Below, piece by piece: positions 12,443 to 24,700 of a stretch of 64,000 bases of DNA; positions within the stretch are counted from its first letter, which is position 1; each line of letters starts with the position of its first letter. The notes beneath the pieces are model-generated. The model saw only the letters and a list, made by a program, of their open reading frames with translations, did not search any database and was not told the origin of the DNA. This DNA comes from Prinia subflava. Lineage: Eukaryota; Chordata; Aves; Passeriformes; Cisticolidae. Location of the stretch: assembly GCF_021018805.1 (NCBI RefSeq), contig NC_086251.1, forward strand, positions 15,853,098 through 15,917,097. Reading direction: 5' to 3'. Made by a program: the position numbers and the translations under genes.

Positions 12443-15400
12443 TTCAGATACAATAAACATTCTTAAGATCAGCCTGAATAATTGGCTCTAACAAAACCTT
12501 AAATATACTCTCCCTGACCTGGGCACACCCTCCAGTCTCAAGGAAAACTTCACAGCACCTTTCTGGTTTTTATTATTGAGACAGGAGGTTGAAAACCAGG
12601 TTGCATTCTCATTCTCAATCACGTTCTTGTTCAGTGAAATGTTTCTCCACGGGGTCCTTCTGGTGGAGCACCCCGGTACCTATCTGCAGAGCAAAGAAAG
12701 GCTCTCTGTTTAGCCAACAGGCACTTGTATTTCAGATGCTTCAGTTCCACAGATGTGAAGAAAACTCCCCGTGGTTCTTGCCTCTGGAGCCCTTTCTGCT
12801 GGCTTAACTGCAGCAGTACAGCCTCTGAATATCACTCCATATTTTCCTTGTCAGAAGTTTGGCTGTCAGACAACAGCTTTCCCCTAGCTGTAGATTCCCG
12901 TTCCTGGTGTGGAACAGTGGCATATTTACAGCACTTTAGGGTTAAAAACCAAAAAGTACAAGACCCAACTGGCATAAAAATATGCCCAAAACTCTTCTCC
13001 ACAACAAAACAAACCCCAGATCAACACAAACCCTGCTGTTCCCCTCCCCCATCAAAAAACCCAAAAGTGACTAATCTTGACCTCTCTCCAAAGGGGAATG
13101 TTTTGCTTCTTGAATCCTTGGCTCTGGCTCTGTATGATACTGGGACTATGACTAATAACCTCTTGCCAGAGTACTGCTGAAAATTTCACCATTGAGTAGC
13201 TGTTCTCATTCTGGACCATCACAGTATGCACTTAAGTTGCCAACATTTTATTTTAAAAAACCCCAAAGAATAAGATATACACTCATAATCCCCAGTGTTA
13301 GGAATACATTTTTCAGCTTTAACTGTAAGGTTTTGCCTGACAATTTTTCCTCCATCCTCCAAACTGTTATTTTTCAGATGCCTGCTACGAAATGGTTCCC
13401 TTTTCCCTTTCTTTCCTTCAAACACTTTTTCTAATTCAAAACAGATTTGAGACTGCTGCTCTTTTTAAAGCAAATCTGCCATGTATCATGTCGTGTTAGG
13501 TCAGCACTGCTTATGTTATGTTTTGCACTTCATCCAAATGAGGCATCCATGAAGCTTTTCAAAGGGAATAAAGCCAGACTAGGTGCAGTGGCTTTTATGG
13601 CTGGAATAGATCCACAGGTTATGGATCTGATCTCATGGCATGGCACTGGGGAGGACACCACTATCTGCCTTTTTGCTTAAAAAGTTAAAAACAAAGATAA
13701 CTTCAACTGTTATCTCAAAAAAAGTCAGGCTTTTTTTCCAGGTCCTTTTTCAGCATTCATAATCTACTAATTATTTATAATTTGATAGTTACTATACAGG
13801 CAAAAAAGGGCATATATAGACAGAAATAGACAAAAATATATAAATTACTATACAGACAAAAAACCCCTTAGTATCTAAAATGAGCTTAAAAAATTAATAA
13901 CCATATGGTGACTTCTGCAGCAATCAAAAATGGAAAGGTAAAAAGAGTGGGGGAGAGAAAGGGAGAGAAGCAATTACAACAACAGTGAGTTTTGAGTGAG
14001 TTTTCCCTGAGGGCTGCTGGTAATTAAACTAACGGCAACATGAATCTCTGTTTGATGTGGTCATGAATTTGTTTTCAAAAGAAAAATCTTTAAAAAGATT
14101 CTTTCAAGAGAAATTTTTAGAGACCAAGCTCAGCATGAATAATTAGACCAGAAATACTTTGATAAATATTATTATGGAGAAGTCATTTATGGGCCATGGC
14201 ATCTGAAGGTTAGAAATCCTGGTGATAAATAAGGTGGCAAGTTTGCACCCATTTTGAGCACACAAAACCAGGGCTGTGTTCCTGTTTGCTTGAGCCTGCT
14301 CCTCAGAAAGGAGGCGGCCTCTTGTTTTGCCATTGCATTAAGCTTTACAAAGACACAGATGCAAGACAGAAAATTTCAGTGGGAAAGCTCAGTGGAACGA
14401 AAGAAAACCACACACAATTCCAAAGGCACTTTTCATTCCCAGGAGCTGCACAGAGATCAGAGGTGAAATTCAGTGGTGATAAAAAGTCTGTGAGCCCACT
14501 CTACTCCCCCAGCCTTTCTAACCATCATTCAACTCTGATGAAATCATATCCCTGGAAATATCTCCTTCAGAGTCCTCCAAAAATAAAACCACTTGCATTT
14601 TGTAGAAATTTAAGCATCCAGCAAAACCCCACTGAAATCCAGAGAAGATGCAGGTGCTCTGCCCCCTCTAAAATCAATGGACATCCCAAATGCACATTTC
14701 ATTTGTTTACTGAGCACTGCAAAAAGTGGAGGCAGATGCAATCAATCACAAGCCAGCAAATAACCAAGGAGTGAACTAGAATGTAATATATTTACCAGTG
14801 GAAACCCACGTTTACAAGGAAAAGAAACTGCTTCTTGGCTGTCATGGTGTTATTCATAAAGGAAACTAGGAGATCTTATGGATACCAGGAGCAAAACTAC
14901 AACAAAGGCAACCAACTGCTAATGAAGAAGGGTTTTCAGTCAAATTTCATGGGTCATACAAAGTCATTACCATGCCTGCAGGAGTTCAACAGCTCTGCCA
15001 GTTGAATTCGGGGGGAATGAAGTGATTATTTTGTTACGCATTTTGTAGTTTTAGACATTATTGCTTAAAATTTCAAACTCTGAAGCCAACCAGCTATGCA
15101 AGAATATCAACTTCAACTTCCAGAGTTAGCTTCTGACCAACTTTCTTGCAGAGGAAACCCTGAAAACAGGTACACCAACGTCTCAAAAACTAGATTTTAA
15201 AGACTCATATCTGTTCCCTTTTTTCCCAACTGCTTAAATATGACCTTATGGTGTTAAGCAAATTTCCCAACACTTTGGAGGCTTCATACATTTTGAAAAC
15301 TAAGAGACAGATGATTTGGCTGCTACTGGTAACAAGTTCTGCATGGGTTAACTTTCCCAATTATTCCCATTGCAGATTTCCCTCTGGTTTTGAGTCAATT

Positions 15401-16954
15401 AAAATATCAAGGCTCTTTCCCCTAACATTTTAAGCTATAATGCCTTCAGAAGAAAGCAAATATTCCTGATAAAATAACATGCTTGAAAAATTTAATGGAT
15501 GACAAAGATAACAAAAAATCCTTAGAGCATCTCTTTGTCAGTAACTTCTTCTAGGAATACAGCCAGGCTGGGCATTTGTTTGGACTGGTAAACCACCACT
15601 CAAAAGTGGAACTCTTGGCAGCATAAGCAACTGCTCCGTGGTGGAAGCAAAAGGCTCACAGTCTTTCCTAGCTGAATAATCATTATGAGAGGCTTGAAGA
15701 CTAAATGATCTGCCCAGCTCCAGATGTTAGATACACCTTTTATTCTTCTGGTTCTTAGGCAGTAGTCTGAATTGTTCATTCTGAAGATAACAATGACCAT
15801 TTACTGTTCAAAACTAAAAAGGGCTTCGGGCTTTGTAATATTATATTATGATAGAGGAGGCTACTACACAAGATGACACAGCACATATAGTCTAGACATG
15901 ATGAAATGCTGGAAGCTCTTCAGGCAGAGGTGGTGACAGTCTTGAACATAAAGCTTTGTGACATTTCCCTTCTCCATTTCCACCTCCAACCGGAACTGTT
16001 ATCAATTGCACAAAGGCAGAGCATGAACACGTGGCTGGCTCTCTCCCTTCCAGTCCCTGTCATTGAGAGCTGCACTAACCCCAGTTAAATCAATAACAAA
16101 ATGTAGCTTCTCAGTGATGGGAGGCAGCATCTGTTTCACAGTAAGGGTAACAACTCCTCAGTGTTTACAGATAGGAACAAAAAGCAGCAATACAATGGAA
16201 GTAGGAAAAGCATCACGGTGGCAAGAAAGAAAGAACTGAATCCTGTCTGAGACAGCCAAAGAGCTCTACAGGATTTCAGTAGCTGCAAGTCACGAGAGAC
16301 ACCACTTTAATTGTCACATAAAGGATGGTCCTTCACAGAGGGACCAAGTTTGTCTTGGGCATCTGCCAGGGAGACTTCATTGACAGTGGCACTCCAGGAA
16401 GGGAGTGAGAATCAGCAGCCTGTGTCTGAAGCAAGCTGCAGCCTGCTCATCCTGGAGATTGGTCACTGGTGTTCACAGGGGCCAGACCATGCTTTACGTG
16501 GAAGGTCTGGGTATGACCACACAAACTGGTTTAGTTGTAGGCATTTCCTATTTTCTCTTTGCATATTTTCCTTGAGAGAGTGAAAGAGGTTACTCTGGAG
16601 TAATTTGTTTTTTCTGCTAATCTCTTTTGTTAAGTAGTATTTTTGCCCCAGTCCAATAGAGAGAGTAATCAGCTACTCAGCAGATATTCATTCACCCCTA
16701 ATCATGCAGCCTTTGGAAAAAGATTGTCACGTAGTACCTACTAAGGACTTTACAGATTAAAAGGCTAACATAATTCAGAATTAATAAAGATTTTGTCATC
16801 CATTTTTACGGATGGCTTTATGTGATTTGACTAACAGCTTTAGCCCTGACACATCTGCTCTGAAATGTGAAAGGCTTCAGGCTCAAACATCACAGGTCCT
16901 TTAGGGTGTAAGAGTCTTCTGCTCATAGTACCTGAACTGTTGATTTATATTTCC
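12443..16954. other. Intronic stretch, no gene seen
   Basis: About 4.5 kb. Open frames at 12725-13180 (151 codons, plus) and 14286-14774 (162 codons, plus) are among the longest in the window but show no domain, signal or repeat pattern. They overlap other frames and have composition like their surroundings. A ~16-base direct repeat (ttactatacag followed by an A-rich run) occurs near 13789 and 13845. No mobile element was recognised. Confidence 0.5.
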
Positions 16955-17087
16955 ATGGAATCATAGAATGTCTTGGGTTGGAAGGGACCCTAAATATCAT
17001 CTTATAGTTCCAACACTCCTGCCATGGGCAGAGATATCTTCCACTAGACCAGGTTGCTCAGAACCCCATCAAGCCTGGACTTGAAAA
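16955..17087 (-). mobile_element. CR1 LINE 3' end
   Basis: Inverted CR1 terminus. It begins with tggaatcatagaatg (the 3' end of the element) and continues with gttggaagggaccctaaa, ttccactagaccaggttgct and ccccatcaagcctggacttg. It is about 130 bases and 5'-truncated. Confidence 0.92.
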
Positions 17088-17244
17088 ATAGCAGGGCCAT
17101 CAAGAAATAAACTTTTCAAGTTATATCTAAGTTTTAGGATAAATCTGGAACAGCAGTGGGAATAACAAAAATTATAAATGTGACCAAGTGCTTCTGTTTT
17201 CATTTTTGACCTCCAAGCCTCAAAATGTTTATCATACACAGTAC

Positions 17245-17345
17245 TCATGGCTGAGGAAATGGAGACAACAGAAAGTGAAATGACTTGCCTCAGGTTCTGC
17301 AGAAAACAATGTCTGAGCCAGGAACGGCACCCACACTGCCTGAAA
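17245..17345 (+). mobile_element. MIR-like CORE-SINE fragment
   Basis: Diverged match to the SINE pattern 'gaggaaactgaggcacagag ... aagtgacttgcccaaggtca ... cagagccaggaa': here gctgaggaaatggagacaac, gtgaaatgacttgcctcagg and ctgagccaggaacggcaccc. The order of the three blocks is kept. Confidence 0.6.
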
Positions 17346-20300
17346 CCCCCACAATAATCACACCAGTGCATCTTTCTAGAAGGGACATGGACTGTCACGA
17401 TGACACAAGTGTCTGACACTGCCTTTTAAAAGCTGATTTTCAGAGAGGACAGAGGAGGTCTGGTTGCACTTACTCCTCTCTGGCTCAGGGAACACTCCCA
17501 ATGTACACGTGCAAGTGAGTAGACCACACGTGACCAGCTCTGATATGCATTATTTATAAAACAGTTCTACTGACTTAAAAACTAATAAATCCACAGCCTG
17601 CAGATGATGTGCAGACACACAAACACATCATCACAAATACAATTTTATCTTGATTCTTTGTGTTTTTTTCCCCTGCTGCTGCACAACAGAGCATCTAGTA
17701 CAATAGCAAAATAAGCCTCTGGCTAAAGCGTAAGCTTTCTTAAATCACAGTGTTTCTCCAATGCAACTGACACATAGAACTAAGTGCCATTTTCCAGGGG
17801 ACCATTTCTAGAGGAATATTTCACACAGAGGAAATGCTGTCAAACTTGTTTGCAATGCATTGCTGCAAAATGCTCCACACTTCCCTTACTCTCTGAGTGC
17901 CCTCGACTCCTGGTGAGCTTTTCACTGAGGAAGATCCATGTATTTGGATAGAAGTGAAACACATAGTCTGTAACTTTGCACAATACAAGTGAAAGCACAA
18001 TACAAGAGGTCAAAATGAGGTTTCTCTCCTTATGTATTGTAATTATGGTCTGTTTATAATTCTACAGTTAATTTAGGGCTTGTATGTCCCCGCTGAACAA
18101 AGCAGCTTGCCCTGTGTGGAAAATGACATTAACTCAATCTTTGCAGACTGTCCCCGAGCCTACAAATGCTTTTGTTCATACAGTGAACACCTGTACTAAT
18201 TACGCACTTCACTCACTCGGGGGTCACTGCTCATGGCAAAGGTTTTAAATCAGCCACCCCAGGAGACAGACATCATTATATTTCTGGAGCAGTCATTCCA
18301 GTGCTGCAAAACTAGGCAACCCTGGAAACAGATTCACACTCTGAAGTTTCCAAAGGTGAAAGACCGGGATACCCCATTGCTGGACACAGAATATTGCAAT
18401 GAATGGAGAAAATGAAGAGAGTAATCAGAAACTGATGTTGAAATCTCAAGTTCAGCACTATTTTTAGTGATTCTGTGATTTTTCTGACTTTCATGTTAGT
18501 AACATTTTTTCCCATCTCTCATTGTGTACAAATACCTGACCCAGCAAAACTTGTAAGCATGTGGGAAATGTCAAATAACTTAATTTTACTCACTTTATGA
18601 CTTGCATGTTCTATTTATGCACCTACAGTTCTGCTGGCACTCAAATGCCAAGGCCGGCATTCATTTTTTTCACTAATTTAGTTCCCCATGGAGTCATGTT
18701 CAGTTCTTCCCAGAGCCCCTGTTCACACTGATGCTAATCAGCACCGGTACTTCCCTCAGCTCAATATGCAAAACGTGCAGAATCAATGGCATATTATGTG
18801 AAAACCAGCGTCTAAGTGGCTGTAGGGGGCAGAGATATCTGCATTTCACATTGCTCTTCTCCTAATCACTGCAAGTAAAAGCTGTCAGCAGGTTTGTCAC
18901 TGGGAAATCACAGAGCAGAAGGTTACTTTAGGTAGGTACTGCCTTCAGTTAAACTCACCCCAAGGTGTCATGCTGCCCTCAGTATACAAGTAACAGCATC
19001 TGCCAAAGGCAAGGAGCACTGAGGTGTGGGCAGAGCTCTCCATCCTGCTTTTTGCAGCTGCTCTACACCCCAGTGCCATATATGGGGCAAATGAAAGGGA
19101 AGCAGAGGCAGGATTTGTTCAGAAATAGCAAAGAACAGGAGCCAGGGCAGAAAAATAATGGAGCCAGGGCATAGAAGGGATCCTTCAAGTATCTGGCATT
19201 TTCACAACTGCCTCCTATGTGAATGCTAAAAAGGTTTTCAAGGATGCAAATGACCAAATACACAAATTCTTTCTAAGGTGCCTAGAACATTCAAGCTAAA
19301 GGTAATGAATCGATATATTTTCTATCAAATTATCTCTTTAATCTGTACTTCACCTTTGCAAGCACACAACATAAATTTTCACGGACATGTAGATGCAAAT
19401 TTTTTCTACCATTTGTGTGACCCTTTTCAGCCAGATTCATTAGGCAACGTTCGAAAAACAATAATGCCTTGAGCTCTGTGTACTGCATGAACCTCTCTCT
19501 CTCCCTCCGCCGACTCAGGAATGGGACATGTTTTGCAACAATGTCGCCTAAATATACAATAGTCCCAGGTCACTCCTCTTTCATTCCAGAGTAAATGAGG
19601 AGTAAACTTATTGATGTCAATGGGATTAAGGTAATATAAATGCCCTGAAAAGATGGATCACAGTTAGCACTCAGAAGAGCACACTCCAAAGGTTTGTCCA
19701 CTTGCACGCAACATATCCCCTACAGTAATAGAATGTAGTAAATGACACATGTCACTGCAAAGAACTCCTGTGACTAAATGGTGCATTGTGTAAAGCAGAC
19801 CTTTCCTCAGTGCACAGAGACAGTCTTTTCTTTTATTTTTTAAAACCCAACCCTGTCATGCAAATTCTAGCCAAGCCTTCACTGTTCTGTTATTTAAATT
19901 TCTTAAAACTTCACAGCTTCATAGAAAACATACTATCAAAAAAACAAAAAATCCAACTTGAACAGAAAACACCAAACTTGGCAGGGAATATTCAGACGAA
20001 CTGTAGTTTTGGAAAAGAACACTAGCATACACTGTAAAAGTAATGAAAACCAAAAGGTTATCTGAAGTGTAATTTAAAGAAATGTGTTTGCATTGTTTTT
20101 CAGATGAAACAATCCCGAGGCCATGTGTAAAAGTCCTGAACTGAGGACAGTAATGAGTTTGTGAATCAGGCCTGTAAATTCCCTTGCTGTGAATGTGGGA
20201 GCCATCAGGAGCACACAGGATTGAGTCAGCAGTTACCAAGGCACATACTTACAGCACAAGCCACTCAAGTCTCCGAACTGCCATTTATCATTTCCTGACA

Positions 20301-20744
20301 GAACAGTTTCTTGGCAAGCCTCCTTTAAAAACAACTTTTTTCCAAAACAACCAACCATTCCAGCAGGCTATGAATACCACTATAATTTGGTCTATTTTTC
20401 ATATCAAGTAGACTATGGGCTCTGGTTTTCAGTTAATTAAAGAAACCTTCTTTTCAGATTTCCAAATATCGTTTGCAGCAGGGTAGAACCCACAGTGAGC
20501 CAGCCCTAAAACAGTGCCAGTTGCAGACTGAACCATATGGAAATGGAAGGAAAAATCCCCAAAACATAAATAAACCCAGGGTCTGAAGTTGCAAAGCCCA
20601 GCTTACATAACACCAAATTTGGTTGCCCTGCCAAACTGTTAAACTTGGTCTTGGATGAAAATTGTTGTCCTGGGCTTAACTGTGTTTCATTCTGCTGAAT
20701 GTGTAATGGCTCTGAGCTGTCTGTCAGAATTTGAACTCCATACA
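17346..20744. other. Intronic stretch, no gene; possibly conserved segments
   Basis: About 3.4 kb almost without recognised repeats. Segments at 18050-18240, 18600-18860 and 19290-19480 are repeat-free and rich in homeobox-like and octamer-like words (for example caatatgcaaaa near 18760), which would fit conserved non-coding elements. A piece of an old palindrome-like repeat lies at 19563-19640. No open frame exceeds 106 codons. Confidence 0.4.
19563..19640. repeat. Old amniote interspersed repeat fragment
   Basis: The segment agtaaatgaggagtaaact followed by attgatgtcaatgggatta resembles a repeat common in turtles and crocodilians (pattern: gtgtaaat, aggagtaact, attgaagtcaatggagttac). I do not recall the family name with certainty. 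It is short and diverged. Confidence 0.4.
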
Positions 20745-20779
20745 TTGTTGTTGTTGTTGTTATTGTTATTATTACTATT
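20745..20779. repeat. (TTG)n / (TTA)n microsatellite
   Basis: Five to six TTG units pass into degenerate TTA/TTG triplets. It abuts the MIR-like element that follows and may have grown from that element's own ATT-rich segment. Confidence 0.85.
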
Positions 20780-21005
20780 CCTACTACACACTAATAGCAC
20801 TTTAGGAGCCTTGTCTGAGGTCCACACACACAGAGAAACAGCCCTTGCCTTGAAAAATGCATGATCTAAAGAGATGAGATAAAAACCAGGGGTGAGACAA
20901 AGATCAGATTTTCATTCCTGTTTTATACATATGCAACTGAGATATGGAAGGATTAAATGTCTTTCCTGTGCTCACACATAAAATATCTGGGGCTAAACCT
21001 ATGAA
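20780..21005 (+). mobile_element. MIR-like CORE-SINE, near full length
   Basis: About 225 bases follow the order of reptile-type MIR elements. These are a segment like 'tagcacctaggagcc' (here tagcactttaggagccttgt), then 'agtccctgccccaaagagct' (here cagcccttgccttgaaaaat), then a segment ending in ggattaaatgtctttcctgt and tcacacataaaatatctggg. It is old and diverged but collinear. Confidence 0.6.
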
Positions 21006-21532
21006 CTGAACCAATGTTTTTCAGTTCAAATCAACTTCATCTCCTTTCATTAACCCTTTACTTACTAACTACAAGCCTACTCCAACCTGTGTTTCTCTGC
21101 TGAGATCTCAGAGCTGCCTTCAGCCTTTGGGCACACAGGCTCCAAGCACAGGAGGGGAACGGCACCACTCTAACCTCTTGCAAGAATATATATGCTCATA
21201 TAGCAGTAGCTACTCAGGAACTTATCCCTTGAAGCTTTAGAAAAATCCAGCTTAGGAAATGAAGTCCCATATTTTAATTTCTTATTTGGTGAAGGAAGTC
21301 TGGATTCTGCTGTTTCTCTGCAGAGTCCTCTGTGCAAGCAGCCACAGAAACAACAAACTGTGTCATGCTTCAGGGAAAAAGTAAATAATCACTTAAGTGA
21401 TTTCTCTAAACATCTGACCTGCAGCTCACACATTTTTACTAAAAAAAAAAAAAAGAAAGGAAAGAAGGAGTGTTTATGCATGTTCCAGTATTGTCTTCAG
21501 AAGAGTTTTGTCAGGTTTAGTGCTGTGACCAT
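21006..21532. other. Intronic stretch, no gene seen
   Basis: About 530 bases of ordinary intronic sequence with a 14-base A run at 21441-21454 and purine-rich sequence after it. Nothing else is recognised. Confidence 0.6.
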
Positions 21533-21705
21533 TTAGCTGGGGAACCTGTGCCAGTGCCCAACCAACCCTTGGGTGAAAAACCTTTTCCTGATGTCCCATT
21601 TGAACTTCCCCTGATGTAGCTTCATTCCATTTCCTTGTGTTTGACACTGGTGGCCAGAGAGAGGTGATCAGCACCTCCTCATCTGCTGCCCCCTTAGCCT
21701 AAGAA
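21533..21705 (-). mobile_element. CR1 LINE fragment
   Basis: Inverted CR1 3' region with tagctggggaacctgtgcca, ttgaacttcccctgatgtag, gcttcattccatttccttgt and agagaggtgatcagcacctc. It lacks the extreme 3' terminus and is 5'-truncated. Confidence 0.85.
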
Positions 21706-24700
21706 TGTGTGATTTTAGATGCTCTTACTTTGGTCAAATAAAAAGTCAGGGTTTTGTTTTGTTGTTGGTTACTTTTTTGGGGGGGTATTTTTTAATAGAA
21801 AAATAAATAGAAAATTTAACTTCCAGATGAGTTTCAGATCTTCATTCCAAAATACAGATATAGGAGAGCATCACAAAACACTAGGTTTAAAATAACCTCA
21901 ATAATATGCAGAAAATGATGTGTCTCTTCCTATCTTTTTGCTTGGAATAGCTGAAGCTTTCAGCTGAAACATTCCTATAATTTTTCGTCTGAGATGCCCA
22001 AAATGGAAAACTTCAGGTCAGGTGGTTAAATATGCACACAATTAAAACAAAGTCTTATAGTGGGCAATGTCTTACAATGTTTTGGTAAGGATCTGAAGCA
22101 CGCCTGATGGCCAAAACCAAGTAGTATGTATGCATAATAAACCCCAAAATACAGTTAATAGAAGACAAACTGCTTCACTGAAATGGGCTTCAGTACCCCA
22201 TTTTTGGTTACTTTTACAGAAAAAAGGGCTGCCACTACATCCCTTGGTCAGAAAATTGATTTTCTTTTGTATGGGAAATTATGGCATATCACAGTTTTTT
22301 TAACCTCAAAAAAAAAATTGAGTATTTCAAGGAGTGGAGCTGGCAAACTATTTTAATTTAGAAACACAAAAATGACTTTAGCTTAATAATGAATGTTGAC
22401 AGTACTGAAACGTTTCATTAAAAAAGTAAAAACTCTTTCCCTATTCCAAAGAGCCTGAAAGGAATAAAAAGACAACAAAGCAGATTAAGTACAGCCTTTC
22501 AATGTCCTTGGATTAAAATGCTGACCACAATGAAAAAGTCTAAGTCAATGATTCCAAGAAGGTTTGATGGAAAACGTTATTCAAGTAGTCTTCTCCACAT
22601 AAGACAACACAGAGGTTTCTAATGGAACTTCTTTTCCCGAAAAGGCTGATTTTTGCAACCTCTAACTAAAATAAGGTGTTTAGGACTTCTTACTGTTTGA
22701 ATACCGTCCATTCTGATGCCAGCCTGTCCATTTCTCAGTCCTTACTTGCCACCAGCTTGTCCTCCTGAGATGTTGCCCCAAGTACCTGCACACTGGGGAA
22801 GCACTTCAGAGAGGCTTCTGAAGAGCCACCTGCCACAAGGGCTATCAATTTGAGAATAATTTACAAAACTGCAGAATTTCCTGGTTCTCTAAGTGGCTCT
22901 AACTAGCTCTTTCCAGCAGATATCTCTGGGGAGACAAATTGGTTTTCCCTGTACAGAACTGCAACTGCTCCTGCTGCAGAGTAATAAGATTGCCAAAAAG
23001 CCTTGAATGGTTTTCGGATGGTTGAAGTGCACCTTTCGATCTCTAGCTTTGCTCAAGGTGAATAGGTAGGATGTTTTACCTGGGAGTCTGACATGCAGAC
23101 TGTGTTTTGGGATTACTGTGTGAAAATACAATGAGATGGAAGTCCTCTAAAGCTAGCCAGACATTTGCCACTGAATTTAAAAGCAGCAGAAACACAGTCA
23201 AGAATAATTAATTTTTATCAACAACACACTTTAGGATTACTCCCAGGAGCATTCAGGGTCAGGGCTGGCCCTGGAGGTGCTTCAGTCTGCACAGTCAATT
23301 AGTGTCAGTGCTAGTCTCTCAAATTTTGACTAAAAAAAGTCTCTCCAAGATTTTTAGTTGTAGAAAGGGATGGAAAATATAAATCTATCCAGTGATCAGA
23401 GATGAAAATTTTCCATTAATCTCTGTTCTTACTCAGTTTCAGTGATACAAGAAACCATCTTGACCCTGTAGCCCAATTTGTTAAGCCAGTTCTTGTACAC
23501 ATTGATCTGATTACCAGGAAAAATACAGAGGGAAAAGAAAACAGTAAGAGCTGGTCATGTGGTTTTATGGGACATGGATCAAAAATCTTAGCCCTAGTTG
23601 TCTCTTGAGGATGGTAAGAAACTTGGGTTTATGAAGGACATCCCTGCTAGAGACAGAATGCAGAGAGATCTGCAGGCTGCACAGGGAAACTCCACGTTCC
23701 ATGACACACCTGGCAATACCAGTGGAGAATCTCAACCGCTCCTGACAAGACCAATGTAGCACCAGAAACAGCATACAAAAGGAATTTAACACAGGCAAGG
23801 AAGGTGTTGAGGACCACCACATGGAAAATCCACTTGCACAGTGTAATTCTGGGAAACATGGAGGAGCATCACCCTTTGAAGGAACCTTGCTTGTGTTCCA
23901 GCATGTTCTGGGTGCTTCCCAGGAATGCTTGTACCTTGACTTGTATTCAAAGAGTAAATAAGGATAATACCTATTTCCTGGAAGTCAGGGTGTGTCTTCT
24001 AACTGTCTGAAATGCTTTCTTAATGAAACCTTAACTCTGCTTCCAGCAGGACTCTTGTACCAGGCTGCTGACCTGGCTGCTGGACACCCTCCTCAGCCAT
24101 CCATAGCAATCTCCCTCTTGGGCTAAAAAGATTTCTGTATCATTTTAAAAATCTTGTTTTCTAGACAGGCCCTCTACTCTGTGTAATTATGACACTACTT
24201 CTGATAAGAATGGCTCTCCTTGCCACCAACCTCCTCCCCGCCTTTTCCCCAAAATGAAAAATCCTGGTTGGAAACCAAAACAAATAGTAGATTTTTATCA
24301 TGCAGAATTTGTTAATAATACTTTCCCTGAAATAGTTCCCAGGCCTTTTTTAATGCTCAAATAAAGGCCCAAACATTTACAGCCAGCACTCTAAGCCAAC
24401 TAATAATTTATTTGAGCCATACTGAAAAGCTCAAGAGGGATTTTAAATGAAAAATCTAGTGAATAAACTGATAGCCAAATACTGCCTTGGAGTCCTGCCA
24501 CTGTAATACACAGGATGCACAGAGCTCTGTCAGTGACAGAGACATACACTGAAAAACAGTCAATGACATGATAGTTAAGTCTTGTCAATCTAAAGCAGAA
24601 AAGATAATGTCTTTGAGCAAACCATGAGCCTTAATATTTCCCAGCTTCACTGGCACACAGATCATTAGGTGTTAAAACTCCAACTGCCTTAAAAACTTAG

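Noticed and set aside
20655..20864. Protein with a long Leu run
   Set aside because: The Leu run is the (TTG)/(TTA) microsatellite at 20745-20779 and the rest is MIR-like SINE.
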